Part shown: piece after piece, positions 24,141 to 34,275 of the stretch
Layout: each line of letters opens with the position of its first letter
How positions within the stretch are numbered: position 1 is the stretch's first letter
Program-made: the position numbers and the translations under genes
Notes under the pieces: generated by a model
The model's database searches: none
Told to the model about the DNA's origin: nothing
What the model saw: only the letters and a program-made list of their open reading frames with translations
Source: Crocodylus rhombifer
Lineage: Eukaryota > Chordata > Crocodylia > Crocodylidae
Direction of reading: 5' to 3'
NCBI GenBank assembly: GCA_038503035.1
Contig: JAVSML010000966.1
Location: forward strand, 53,858 to 117,857
Length of the DNA stretch: 64,000 bases

Positions 24141-24620
24141 ACACGTGGGTGAGGGCTGGTCCTCCCACCCAGGGGGGCCTGACCCCGCTCTCCGTCCCAC
24201 CTGGCCCCGCAGCGTCCTGGCCCCGCACCCGCTCATCAACGTCCCGAGCGCGGCCGGCCTGTGCAGAGCCATGGCGCCCGCCGGGTCACCTTCCCGCCCC
24301 GCCCCCGCGCCCGGAAGGCGCCGGCTGCGGGAGTCTCTCAGACGCCGCCTCCAGTCACCGCCCGCGCGCCTGGGGCCTGCTCCGCTCCAGCCGCCTCTGG
24401 GGGCCGCGGGCCCAGCCGGGGGAGCGCTGGGAGTGCAACAACCCGGCGCTCGGGACAAGTCACAAGCAACGGGGAAGCGGAGCCAGGGTCCCAGGTTCAA
24501 ATCAAGGGATGCTGAAGGCACCCACCGGCCTCCCTCTGGAGCCAGCCCCGTGAACCCGCCCGGAGCCGTGAGCAGAGGAGTGCCAGGAAGACAGCCTGGT
24601 TCCCTGGCAGGGGAAACACC
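24140..24620. promoter_or_regulatory. CISD3: CpG island, likely CISD3 promoter and first exon
   Basis: This is the strongest GC- and CpG-rich stretch of the window (for example CCGAGCGCGGCCGGCC near 24244). It covers the CISD3 start codon at 24272 and about 300 bases upstream on the minus strand, and no TATA box is visible. GC-box-like CCCCGCCC/CCCGCCCC strings occur at 24296-24312. The start site is probably between 24280 and 24500 on the minus strand. Long ORFs here on both strands are a product of GC content. Confidence 0.75.
24201..24272 (-). CDS. CISD3: CISD3 exon 1: start codon and mitochondrial presequence
   Basis: Twenty-four codons, from an ATG at 24272-24270 to CAG followed by donor GTGGGAC (24200-24194). 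The peptide begins MALHRPAALG and ends ARTLRGQ. It has four Arg, one His and no acidic residue, fitting a mitochondrial targeting peptide. Its N-terminal sequence is poorly conserved with human, as is usual for presequences, so the start rests on the CpG island, the phase-0 join to exon 2 and the expected total length. An in-frame ATG at codon 13 is an alternative but would leave almost no presequence. Confidence 0.8.
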
Positions 24621-24649
24621 GTGTATCCGAGTCCATAGAGGCAGTTTTC

Positions 24650-25560
24650 CTTAAGGCCTCCTGGGGTTTAGTGCCCACCAAGGTGTTAGGGCTTAAAGCC
24701 CATTTTATGGGAATGGGAGGCTCCTCCCTGTCCTGCTTCTGGCAGGTGAGACTTGGGGGCATCTGAACCCCAAGCCTCCGGGCTTGGCCTGCACGTAGGA
24801 TGTCTGCCAAAAGACGTTGCAAATATCTGAAGCCCCTGGTGGGGTGGAGGATGTTTGCCAGTTGTAATCTTGGGCTAAATTTGGCTGATTTGGCTTTGAA
24901 CACAAAAACATTCTTAAAAAAAAAAAAAATTCCCCCTGGCCAGAGCCTCCTTCCTGCTGTGGTAGAAGGGCAGCTTGGCCAGAGCCAGGAGGAGGTTGAC
25001 CAGGAAGCCATGGGGCTTGGTGGGGCCACAAACAGGGAGTGTGTAACAAAAAAGATGCAGGGAGAAGGTGGAAGATGGGCAGCAACCTGGTGCACTCAAG
25101 GTAGGCATGTGGCAAACATAGGCAACATGTAGGGAGGGCATGGGGGGCATGTGCTGCACCTAAAATTGGCCACCGCTGATGCCACCGCCTGCAGGCAGTC
25201 ACTGCTCACCACTCCCCGCCACTCTTTACTGCTGACACTGCCGCAACCACCTGCAGGCAGTTTTTGCTTGGCCTGCCCTCGCCACAGATGTCACCCTGGC
25301 CACCTGTGCCCTCACTGCTGACACTGCTGTGGCCACCTATGAGTGGTCCCTGTTCACTGCCAGCGCACCCCTGCTGCCACCGCCTGTAGGTGGTTGCCAT
25401 GCCCCCCCCCCCAGCCTCAGGTGGCATGCATAGCGTGCATGGCACCAGGGTCTCCTTCTGTTGGAAGAAGGGGCAGATGTCAGTAAAGCACCCCACATCC
25501 ATACCCCTGGCAACGGCTCTGTAGAGGAGCTGCCAGCTGAGGTTCCTGATGGCTCTTGGG
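24650..25560 (-). mobile_element. LINE ORF2 C-terminal fragment, copy A (interrupted)
   Basis: The minus strand encodes FTDICPFFQQKETLV and, past an insertion, HAYLECTRLLPIFHLLPAS, then LAKLPFYHSRKEALA in shifting frames. The CPFCxxxETLVHAYLECxRL pattern resembles the C-terminal Cys/His motif of Tx1-like LINE ORF2 proteins, recalled from family knowledge. It is broken by frameshifts and an insertion at about 25109-25440. Confidence 0.55.
25109..25440. repeat. GC-rich minisatellite-like insertion inside LINE copy A
   Basis: It separates GGTAGGCATG from CACCAGGGTCTCC, which are contiguous in copy C (26751-26773). The interior repeats CTGACACTGC-GGCCACCT-type units. A related copy lies at 28148-28520. 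Exact ends are uncertain. Confidence 0.6.
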
Positions 25561-25909
25561 CTCAGGGTGGAATACAGATTTGATCACTGGGGACTCGCTT
25601 CTGCCCGCGCCTAGCCAGGTGGCAGTGGCAGTGAGCATTTGTCTTTATGGCTTCTCATCCACCTTCAAGATGCTTCCTTTCACAGGTGTTAAGACCCGCT
25701 CTCCTTTTTTAATGGTGTTTATCTTCTACTTAGCAAGCTCTTTTTTTTCCCCTTTGCAGTCTTTTAACTCCTTCTAGAAATGAGGCTCCTGTTTCACAGC
25801 CCATCAGGCTGCTTTTAAATCTAGTGAGAAACACAAATGCAGGTGTGGGAACTCAGGCATGGAAACTCTTAGTGAAGCACTGGGTGTACTGGCAGGATTT
25901 TGATTTGCC

Positions 25910-26260
25910 ATTTTGGAACGTGGGCTACAGCCTGCCAAGTAGCTATGAGCCTGATGAGGGAGGCTACTAAGAGCACTTCATGGATTGCTGGGACAAATAA
26001 AAGATAAAACAGGGATGAGAGTAAAAATCGAAGGTTCAAAATGAGTGTACTAAGGCGCTAGTGCCCATTGGCCCTCAATGAGTCGAAGGAGCCAGTGGAC
26101 ACTGCACAGCGAAACTCTGCCCGGAGACAAGGACGGACCAGGGACAGAAAAATGGCCCTGCAGTTCCTGGCGGTCCTCCTGACCAGAGACTTCTTCCTGG
26201 TCAAGTAGATTGCTAGCTTGGCTAGGGTCAGGAGGAGGTTGACCAGGTTTATTTGACATG
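25910..26260 (-). mobile_element. LINE 3' fragment, copy B
   Basis: The minus strand gives LAKLAIYLTRKKSLVRRTAR, then LRAEFRCAVSTGSFDSLRAN, the extreme ORF2 C-terminus, then 3' non-coding sequence that is similar to copy C. Confidence 0.5.
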
Positions 26261-27070
26261 CATTTGGGAGCGTGGGCTGTTGCCCACCAAGTAAAGCTAG
26301 AAGCCCCCCTTAATCTGGGGGCAGGGAAGAATAAGTGCATATCAAGTGATTACGGGGGACAACTAAAGAAGAAAAAGGTTGGGAGTGAGGGTCATAGATT
26401 CAAAGTTAGTGCACCAAGGGAGGACACCAAACAGAGCCCACCGGCCGATGCCCGCTGGCCCTCAAATCTAAGGAGCCAGTGGACACTGCCCAGGGAAACT
26501 CTGCCTGGAGACTTGAGCAGATCAAGGGTGAAAACATCCCCATGGTCCTCAGGGGTCCTCCTGGCCAGAGCCTCCTTCCTGGTCAGATAGACTGCTAGCT
26601 TGGCTAGGGTCAAGAGGAGTTTGACTAGGAGGTACCAGGGTTTGGTGGGGCTGTGGATGGGGAGTGGGTGGTAAATGAAAAGGTGCAGGGAGCAGTGCAG
26701 CCCGAGTCTCAGCCGGAGGTGGTGAAGAGGCTGCAGCCTGGCACACTCCAGGTAGGCATGCACCAGGGTCTCCCTCTGCTTGCAGAAGGGGCAGGCATCA
26801 GAGGAGTTCATGAAACATGCCAGATGCACATGCATGGTGATGGCTCTGTGGAAGAGTTGGCAGCTGAGGTCCCCAGTGGCTCACAGGGCCAGGGGGGAAT
26901 ATGGACTCATCCTGCAGTCCTTGCTGAGGGTGTCCTGTCACTTGGCATGCTAGTGGGACATGAGGACAGAATGACGAAGGGTGCGGACCATGAGTGTTTA
27001 GAGCTGTGGGGGATGAGCTGTATGGAAGCAGATCTGCTTGATATTCCCCAGCCTACTTGCCTTCGTGGAT
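26260..27070 (-). mobile_element. LINE 3' fragment, copy C, longest open
   Basis: A 147-codon minus-strand ORF (26835-26392) contains DACPFCKQRETLVHAYLECA, LLLTLAKLAVYLTRKEALAR and SLGSVHWLLRF. It is the best preserved of the three copies and still a 5'-truncated fragment. Clade assignment (Tx1-like) is tentative. Confidence 0.6.
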
Positions 27071-27239
27071 CCTTGTAATCCACCCGATTCCTTCAAGATT
27101 CTTTATTCCACAGGTGTAATGACCCTCTCTCCTTTTCAATGGTATTTATCTTCCACAAATCAAGCTATTCTCTCCTCTGCTAGCTCTCTCAGTTCCTCCT
27201 AGAAATGTAGCTCCTGTTTCATAGCCCTGCAGATTGCTT

Positions 27240-28140
27240 TTAAATCTAACTAAAAACATAAACTCAGAAATGTGGAAACTTTAACTCAGGTGTGGAAATA
27301 ATGTTCGGTGAAGCATTGCGTGCACTGTCAGGATGCACAAGAAAGCTTGCTTTTGTTTTATGAATCTGAAAGATGGACATTTTAATTCTAATGACTGCAG
27401 GACTAATGATACAATATGTTTTGAGTACTTTTCCTTAGTTTATTCTGTTTTTTTAATACAAAATGTATGATATTATCAAATGAATGCACAGTCCAATACA
27501 GTTGTATCTGTTTTTGCTTTGATCTTGAACTGAACCATACAGCCCTAGGCCCCTAGCATATTAGTAAAGCTTCAAGTTTCTTTTTCCCTGGAGTGTATGT
27601 AATGAGGCACTGGACTAGCTGCATCCCCCTTTTCAAAATCCTCAACCCACTCGTACAGTTGCACCTCTCTTATTCCTGTTCCACCCAAACTCTAGCTAAA
27701 AACCTTCACTCAGGTTTACAATATGAATTCAGGTAACAATATGAATTCAGGTGTAGAAATGACCAACAGTGAAGGTATTGGAGGTACTGGCTAAGCCACT
27801 TAAGAAGGCAAGTTTTGGTTTATTGATCTAAATAAGAAGAATGCATTTATCTGTGATGACTACAGTACTAATGGTTTAGTATCTTTTGACTACTTTTTGC
27901 CTAGTTGTGTTTTTTTGAATGTTATATAGAATCTAGGAAATGACTGTACAGTCTAATACTTGTATTTGTTTTTGCTTTGATCTCAAAGTAAATAATAGAG
28001 TGCTAGCTGCCTAGCATTTTAGTAAAGCATCTTGTTTCTTTTTAACTGGAGATGTATGTGGGTTGTGTTTTGTTTGATGATGTGTCATGCCATCTGTACC
28101 CCACTTTTCAAAATCCTAGATCTGTCATGTTGTCAGTTCA
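27240..28140. repeat. Tandem duplication of about 458 bp
   Basis: 27240-27690 and 27700-28140 align with an offset of 458: TTTTTGCTTTGATCT ends at 27525 and 27983, AGTAAAGC starts at 27563 and 28021. The first part (GCTCCTGTTTCA-AGCCC...) also occurs at about 25785-25910, past LINE copy A. Confidence 0.75.
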
Positions 28141-28147
28141 CCTCCCT

Positions 28148-28520
28148 GCACCCATTGGCAACGCGTAGGGGGTGCAGGCGGGTGGAAGTGCACACCCTGA
28201 CATTGGTGGTGGACCCCCTAAGATTGGCCACTGCCGGCGGTGCCTGCTGGCAGTCGCCGCTTGCCACCCCTCCTTCCCTTGGTGCTGACACTGCTGGTGG
28301 CATCTGCAGGCGATCGCTGCTGACCGCCACTGCTGGCGGCATCTGCGTGTGGTCACCGATCACTGGTTGGCGCTCACCACCCTCTCCCTCTGCCACTGAC
28401 ACTGCTGTGGCTGCCTGTGGCAACTCCCCACTCACTGCCTCCACAACCCCACCACCACTGCCACCACTTGTGGGTGGTTGCTGTGCCCCCCCAGCCTTGG
28501 GAGGCATGCAGCATTCATGC
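28148..28520. repeat. GC-rich element related to 25109-25440
   Basis: It shares AAGATTGGCCACTGCC / AAAATTGGCCACCGC, the CTGACACTGCTG units, GTGGGTGGTTGC and a CCCCCCCAGCCTT-GGCATGCA end with the copy in LINE A. Confidence 0.65.
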
Positions 28521-28738
28521 CTGCACTGGATCAGACACTGGGAAAGAACATAACTGCTCCTCACTGGAATTTTGCAATGTTGCAAATGCCTAAAACTAAG
28601 GTTCCTTGTTCTACATGGATGCATCTACATTTTACCTCATCAGTGCCTAACTGAACTTAGGAGCCTGGTCGTCAGGCACCCAACTTTGAAAGCTTTTGTC
28701 CTAGAGTTGTATCAGAGATGACCTTAGATCAGCTAGTC

Positions 28739-29000
28739 CAGCAGTTCTCAACCAGGGTGCTGTAGCATCTTGGGGTGCCTTGAGATCCTAGTAGGGGTGC
28801 CATGGAGCACAGTGTTAATAATGTTAGGGGTGCAAACATGATTCACAAGATAAACCCAGCAATTTCAAAAAAATCTGAACTGTTGTGGGGTTTTCCTTGC
28901 AACAGAAACATTGTTCTATTAGTTAAAAAGTGAGTAAAAGCTAAGAGCTGGCATTTTCCAAGGGGTAGGTATCTTGAGCCAAAAAAGGTTGAGAACCACT
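28739..29000. mobile_element. hAT-like MITE, CAGCAGTTCTCAACC family
   Basis: Ends CAGCAGTTCTCAACC and, inverted, GGTTGAGAACCACTTCTG. Same family as 901-1212 (GCAAACATGATTCACAAGA-AAACCCAG). Target duplication not readable. Confidence 0.65.
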
Positions 29001-30159
29001 TCTGACCTCTGACATACAGATAGGCAGTGGAATCACAGCTTCTTACCTCTGCAGGGCATGCAATAACTTGTGTCTGATGAATAACCATCTCGAAAGGCTT
29101 TCTCTTTTTTTAAAGACTCCCAGAAATTAAGAATCCTCCACTGCCCTGTTATTTGTTCCAGTTGTTACAAATGTGTGCTTTATTTATAATTTGATTTATT
29201 CCAGCTTTAATGTGAGATTGACAAGATGCTTGTACAACAGTGTACAGGGAAGAGAGAGAAGAGAGGACTCCCTTGGTGAGACGATGGGGAGTGGGGATGT
29301 GAGAGTATGGGAAGGGTGGGAGGGGGCATAGAAATCTAATGAGTGAACAAACAAACATAGGGTAGGGAGTCAGGACTTCTGGGTCCTTTTCCCAGCTGTG
29401 CTGCAAACTTGCTAAGGGCAAGGGTTATAGATGTATAGTAGGATCAGACTGTTAATCTCAGGACTGAACCTGGGATCCCTATAGATGCCCAGTTACTATA
29501 TTTTCTTTTCCAGGGCGCTTTCCCTTTTTTCTGTTGCTTTATCTCCTCAATAGAACAGCAAGCAAACTCCAAGTCAGTAATTACAACAAGGTATTCTGGA
29601 GGCTTAATACATTAAGAGAGAATTTCATAGCAGCAGATTCCTCCTATGCTTTTTAATGATGCCATGACAGGAAGATGGGAGCAGTGACGTGAATGTGCTG
29701 CTTGAATTCATTCACAGAGCTCTGTCGATTTTCCAAATGGGAACATCAAAGCTGGACAATTGAATTTAGTTCTCTTGCTCACCCCAGGTTCATCCGTTTG
29801 CCTTTAAACTAATCTTTTAAGCTTCTAAGGGTTTTTTGGGTTGGTTTTTTAAAACATTTACTACTGGGAAAATGTAACTTTCTGACAGTTGAGATGATTT
29901 AGCTGGTGCAGATGGCTAAGCACTGAAGGGAGAAGAAGGATTGCTGGCTTCGTCTGTGGTATTTTTCAGAGGAATCAGATGGTAAAACATGTCAAGGCAC
30001 CGCTCTTCAACTTGTCCTGCTCCCCCTTCAGGCCCTCGTTCCCACATAAGTGGGATCTCCCCATCACTGCAAAAAAATCAGTGACCTGAAGAAATTGCGC
30101 TGGTTCTTCAGCAGTGAGCACACTTCTGTCTTGAACCACAATTCAGGGAGACCCCCCTC

Positions 30160-30235
30160 TTCAGTGCAGCATTTCTGTACCTGCCTTGGTCCCACTGAAG
30201 TCAGTGTGAACTAAGCAGGTACTTCAATGCTGTGG
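30160..30235. repeat. Palindromic MITE-like fragment
   Basis: CAGCATTTCTGTACCTGC pairs with GCAGGTACTTCAATGCTG around TCCCACTGAAGTCAGTG, the centre of a dispersed amniote palindromic repeat. Confidence 0.5.
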
Positions 30236-30354
30236 CCAGTGTCAAAACGGGACCAAGAGCCCAGCATAGTGTTGGGGGATGGGAGGGTTGCACTGTTTGA
30301 ACTGTCTTTATTTGGTTATGGCAAGGATTTCTTAGGGTGGTCTGTATGGGACCA

Positions 30355-30540
30355 ACTATGTAGTTGAGATAAGGTTAGACAGGCTTTCCAATGCAAGACA
30401 TTCTTCCTTGGAGACCTTGCATTTGAAACCCTGTCTAACTTTATCTCAGCAACATATTTGATCCAATAAAAGATATCACTCTAAGAAATCAGTGCCTCTC
30501 ACGTCATTTCTGGATTATCATGGCTACAGCATCACTCCTA
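30355..30540. repeat. Long hairpin and ancient LINE-type 3' end
   Basis: GTTGAGATAAGGTTAGACAG ... CAATGCAAG pairs with CTTGCATTTGAAACCC ... AACTTTATCTCAGCAAC across a loop of about 18 bases. CCAATAAAAGATATCACTCT follows, a phrase I associate with old dispersed vertebrate LINE 3' ends. Family not certain. Confidence 0.5.
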
Positions 30541-31624
30541 CCCTGCCAATTTTTTGGTTAAGATATAAACTGATATTCTGGTCTCCTGCGTGCATCCAAA
30601 GGAATAAATTCCAAAGGAACTTTCCTTAGGGGAAAAAATGTCCTGGAGAGGAGATCAGGGCCTCATTTAATCAGCTCCAAGTGGTCAGAGGCACCACAGA
30701 AAGGCACAAGGACTCCACAGCTCACAGTTGGCATATAAATTAGTTCTTGGTTCCCTACTTACCAGTGTTACACCTAAGGACCTAGATGAAGTCCAGCATA
30801 ATTATGTTTTGCCTCTCTAAAACTTCCCCTTCAGTTTTGGTTGCATATTTGACCAACCCTCCATGCATTGTTACTGTGGGCTGTTAAGCAGTTACTGTGT
30901 TCTACCCAAGAGCTAGCTGCTTCAGTGGCTGTGAACTTCCCTCGGCATACCTTGTAAAATGCAGATCCTTTAGCCTTAAAAGCCCTCTAGAAACACAACA
31001 TACTTGAATTATTCCTGTATTGTTTCTGGTGACACACAATTAAATGGACACCCCCCCTGCCCACACGCAACCCCCTTCATATTTTTATCCTACAGATTAT
31101 TTTTTATTTTTATTTTTTTGGAAATCATTATTTTATTAAAAGACCAAGGACTGCAACAATTTCACAGTCATACAAATATGTTAGTGATACAAAGATGCTA
31201 TTATATGCATTACACACAGAGAAAAATGAGGCTTGTTGAATTCCTTTATCACTGAAGACAGGGGAAAGGTAAAGTGTAACAATTTTCTGTCTAAGATGTC
31301 CCACTGGCATTAGCACCTGAACTGGATTTTTGTCCTTAAGAATACATGTTAGGAAAAAAATGTGTCTTCCCATTAATTCTTTTGCAAGTGGAAGGAGACA
31401 GTTCAATGGCTGTTATGCTATAAGGAAGTTAGCTTGGAATCTGACCATGTAGTTAAAAAACCCCATTTATTAGAAAAAAATATTATACAAAACTCTGCTC
31501 ATATGTTTTAAATTCTAGTATTTGCAACTGTTCGCTACTCATCTTTCCCTCTTGTAGCTCACTCCTGTCCTGAGGGCCAAAGAATAGACTTTTGGCCTTA
31601 GTTCAGGAAGTCAACTCTTGTCAG

Positions 31625-31715
31625 GAAAGCAATCAAACCCATACTTAGCTTTAGGGATCTGCTGAAGTCCCACTGAAGTCCAAGTTAAGCATGTGCTTTA
31701 AGGGTTGTCCAGAAT
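31625..31715. repeat. Palindromic MITE-like fragment
   Basis: CATACTTAGCTTTAGGGATC, CCCACTGAAGTCCAAG, TTAAGCATGTGCTTTAAGG: the same dispersed palindromic type as 38758. Confidence 0.5.
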
Positions 31716-31814
31716 AGGGATTCTCCTATGCATGACCTTATGTGCTTTCCTGTATTGTCAGATGCTGGGACTGTTTAAGAAGTTCACTTGTGAGTAATTA
31801 ATAGATTGTAGTTT

Positions 31815-31990
31815 ATGAGGTGAAAAGAAACAATGAGATCATTTAATCTCACTTCCTGTGTAACACAGGCTGCAGAATTATACCCAGTCACTCTGATTTG
31901 ATGCCTGTATCTTCAGTTTGATCTTCAGGCAGTCCTCTAGTCTTGATGCTTTAGCTACCAAGCAATACAAAGCTACCCCAGCCTAGATGA
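31815..31990 (-). mobile_element. Old CR1 3' fragment
   Basis: ATCATTTAATCTCACTTCCT and GTGTAACACAGGCTGCAGAA fit a reversed CR1 3' region (usually ...CTCCTGTATAACACAGGCC). Confidence 0.55.
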
Positions 31991-32929
31991 CTTGGTGTAT
32001 TGCCACACTGATCTGCAAAAACTTTAAGCCTTGCTGCATCACTGCAATGTGTTTGCATTGGGCTGCTGTGTCTTTACCAGGGTAATTGCAGCAGCTCCAA
32101 TTTCTTGAAAAGCATGGGTGGGGTCTAAAATATTACACCGATGTCTGAGATCAAAATGCAGGCCCTGGAGTGTGTTTGCATTTTAATTTTTAGCTAATGT
32201 ACCCTGTTTTAAATTCTACTGTCCATGGAACTCAAAACATGTGGTTCAGAACACCATATTGATGAGATTTTCGAAGTGAAAAATGTTTTTCCAGCTTTCT
32301 GTGCAACTGGTCATTTCCCCCCAAATTCAGACAGAATTTCAAAATTTTAAAAAAGTACATGGAATATTGTCAGTAATTTGTCTGGAACCAACTTCAGTTG
32401 TTACTGTGGATTGCTGACCCACTAATGTATTGCTTTTGGTTGAGGAAAGGACAAATGTCACAAATGTAGCAACGATGTGAATTTGCAAGAAGCTGAAATA
32501 AAAGAAGAGAGGGGGACGAGAGGGAAAACTGAATTTGTGATGGGCAGCAATCAAATCTCTGTATCTGAACAGATCGCAAGGAAATTCTGTCCAGAGCTTC
32601 ACAGCTCAGGTACCCCTAGACAGATATTTCATGCATAAAAATTTGTATTTTCTCCTGCCATGGAGAAAAAATGGGAGGGGGAATTTTGGGTGGAACAATT
32701 CCAGAAAAAAAGCAGTCAAATCCACTGTTTCTTTAGGCCTTGAAAGCAGTTTGAATCAGAATAGTACAAAGCCCTCATATTGGTTTAAACTCGGTGTATC
32801 AGTTGAGCCATGAATTTGCACATGCAAGCTAAAAAGATACAAACCAGATTTAAACTGGTTTAACTGTGTTCACACTACAGCTGACCGCAGTTTAACTAGG
32901 CTGGTATAAGTTTACAGCTTTCCACTACT

Positions 32930-33150
32930 AGGGCTGCGTCTACACGAGACATTGACTGCACAGTAGTAAGGAGCTACTGAGCAGTAGTAATGAGATGCTG
33001 CACAGCATCATCAAAAAGCCTTGTGGGGATGCTACTGAGCAGTAAGTTGGCTTAGTGTGCAGTCATTTAGTACTTGTGTATGCAAGTACTAAATGATTGC
33101 TCAGTAACAACTGTACAGTCAGCATCTCATGTAGATGTGACCTGGGTCTA
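32930..33150. mobile_element. Palindromic non-autonomous DNA element, about 0.2 kb
   Basis: The ends GCGTCTACACGAGAC and GTCTACATGAGATG-type inverted sequence face each other. Inside is a perfect hairpin: CATTTAGTACTT (33064-33075), 8-base loop, AAGTACTAAATG (33084-33095). Confidence 0.6.
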
Positions 33151-33399
33151 GGATAGACCTAAACCCAAATCAGAGCCTTTTGTACTAGACTAATTCAATC
33201 AGTTTAGAGTCACAGCTTGAGTTTAACCAGCTTAATTTTCCTTGTGGGCAACTCTTTAGGGCACACACATTCCAATTTGACGTGCTAGATTTAGGGGGTG
33301 AGCATATCAAAAGAAGATAGGGATGAAATAGGGTATAACAGAGGGAGTGAGAAGAGAAAGGAAAGTGTATGGCTGAAAGGAAAGCTGTTCCAGTGATCA

Positions 33400-33620
33400 G
33401 GTTATTAATTTAAGGCTTGGAAGACTAGGATAAAGTCTTCCTCTGCCACTGACACTCCATGTGACCTTTGGCAAGTTACTTATCCTCTCCAGGCTTCAGT
33501 TCCTATCAGTTAAATGTTTCTAAGAGAATTTATCTTCCACACAGTGATACTGCAAAGATAAATTGGTTTCATATTAAAAGGTGCTCAAGTATTAAGGTAA
33601 TGGAGGCCATTAAAGGGCTT
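33400..33620 (+). repeat. MIR-like SINE
   Basis: CTCTGCCACTGACACTCCAT, GTGACCTTTGGCAAGTTACT, then AAAGGTGCTCAAGTATTA. Confidence 0.6.
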
Positions 33621-34074
33621 TAAATAGATGAATATGGGGGTTGCTCCAAAATGCACAGTGACCAAATGAATTGCTGTTCTGGGTGGAACAGGCTTCATTG
33701 GACTGATTCAAAGCTAATGGGAAGTCTCAATAGGCTTTGGGGTCAGGCCCATAGCTAGAAGCAGCTACAGTTTTGTGGGACTAAGCAGAAGACTGGATTT
33801 TTGCTTATTAGCTTGTGGGCTTAGCCCGTGATAGGAATAGTTATGAAGATGGAAGGAGCCGATAGCAGCACTGTTGCACTTATAAACATCACCCACTCCA
33901 TACTGTGACTCTCACTGTATCCCAGCCACCCACTAACTAGCACTGTCTGAATGTCTCCAGCTCTGGAGATCTTGCTCTCTCTCACACCTTCCTGCTTAGG
34001 AGTGAACACAGCACTGTTCAGAGCCTGGCTACTCTCCAGCACAGGGGTTGCAGTGCAGGGGGAAGTAGTGCAGT

Positions 34075-34275
34075 GTAATGGGCAGAAAGGTAGACTAGGA
34101 CACCTGAGGTTTATTCCCAGCTCTACCCTGGCTGGCTTTGAGTAAGTCACTTCCTTTCTCCGTGCCTGTTTCTCTTCCCTGAAAAAATGAGATTAACGTC
34201 CTCCTTTGTAAAGTGCTGAGATCTCCTGATAGAAACTAATGTGTGAGTATTAGAGATGATTATTACTTCCTCTTC
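34075..34275 (+). repeat. MIR-like SINE
   Basis: CAGCTCTACCCTGGCTGGCT, GAGTAAGTCACTTCCTTTCT, GTAAAGTGCTGAGATC. Confidence 0.6.

Larger units (their letters stand above)
20854..24200 (-). other. CISD3: CISD3 intron 1
   Basis: A 3.3-kb phase-0 intron. It holds a MIR-like SINE (21040-21290), a hAT MITE (21652-21883), a TAA-rich tract (22503-22560), a possible degraded hAT fragment near 22960-23105 and the CA-rich minisatellite (23190-24140), which ends about 60 bases from the exon 1 donor. Confidence 0.8.
16224..24272 (-). other. CISD3: CISD3 gene span (start codon to stop codon, three exons)
   Basis: The full coding span of CISD3 (MiNT/Miner2) lies on the minus strand: exon 1 24272-24201, exon 2 20853-20725, exon 3 16403-16224. 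Both introns are phase 0 with GT donors and AG acceptors. The spliced product is 126 residues; human CISD3 is 127. It carries two CDGSH 2Fe-2S motifs in one polypeptide, the mark of CISD3 as against CISD1/CISD2. The ligands in the predicted protein are Cys59, Cys61, Cys70, His74 and Cys97, Cys99, Cys108, His112, all present. Residues 1-24 are basic and lack acidic residues, as expected of a matrix-targeting presequence. CISD3 works as a monomer in the mitochondrial matrix in iron-sulfur and redox homeostasis (family knowledge). Confidence 0.95.

Noticed and set aside
23785..24521. Minus-strand ORFs of 147 and 205 codons, Cys/Val/His-rich (CVC... repeats), over the minisatellite and CpG island
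   Set aside because: Frames are open because the TG/CA repeat has few stops. The peptides follow the repeat unit, and the CISD3 exon lies inside in a shared frame only for its 24 codons.
24145..24654. Plus-strand 169- and 134-codon Pro/Arg/Gly-rich ORFs
   Set aside because: GC-rich CpG island lacks stops. There is no domain, and the opposite strand holds the proven CISD3 exon.
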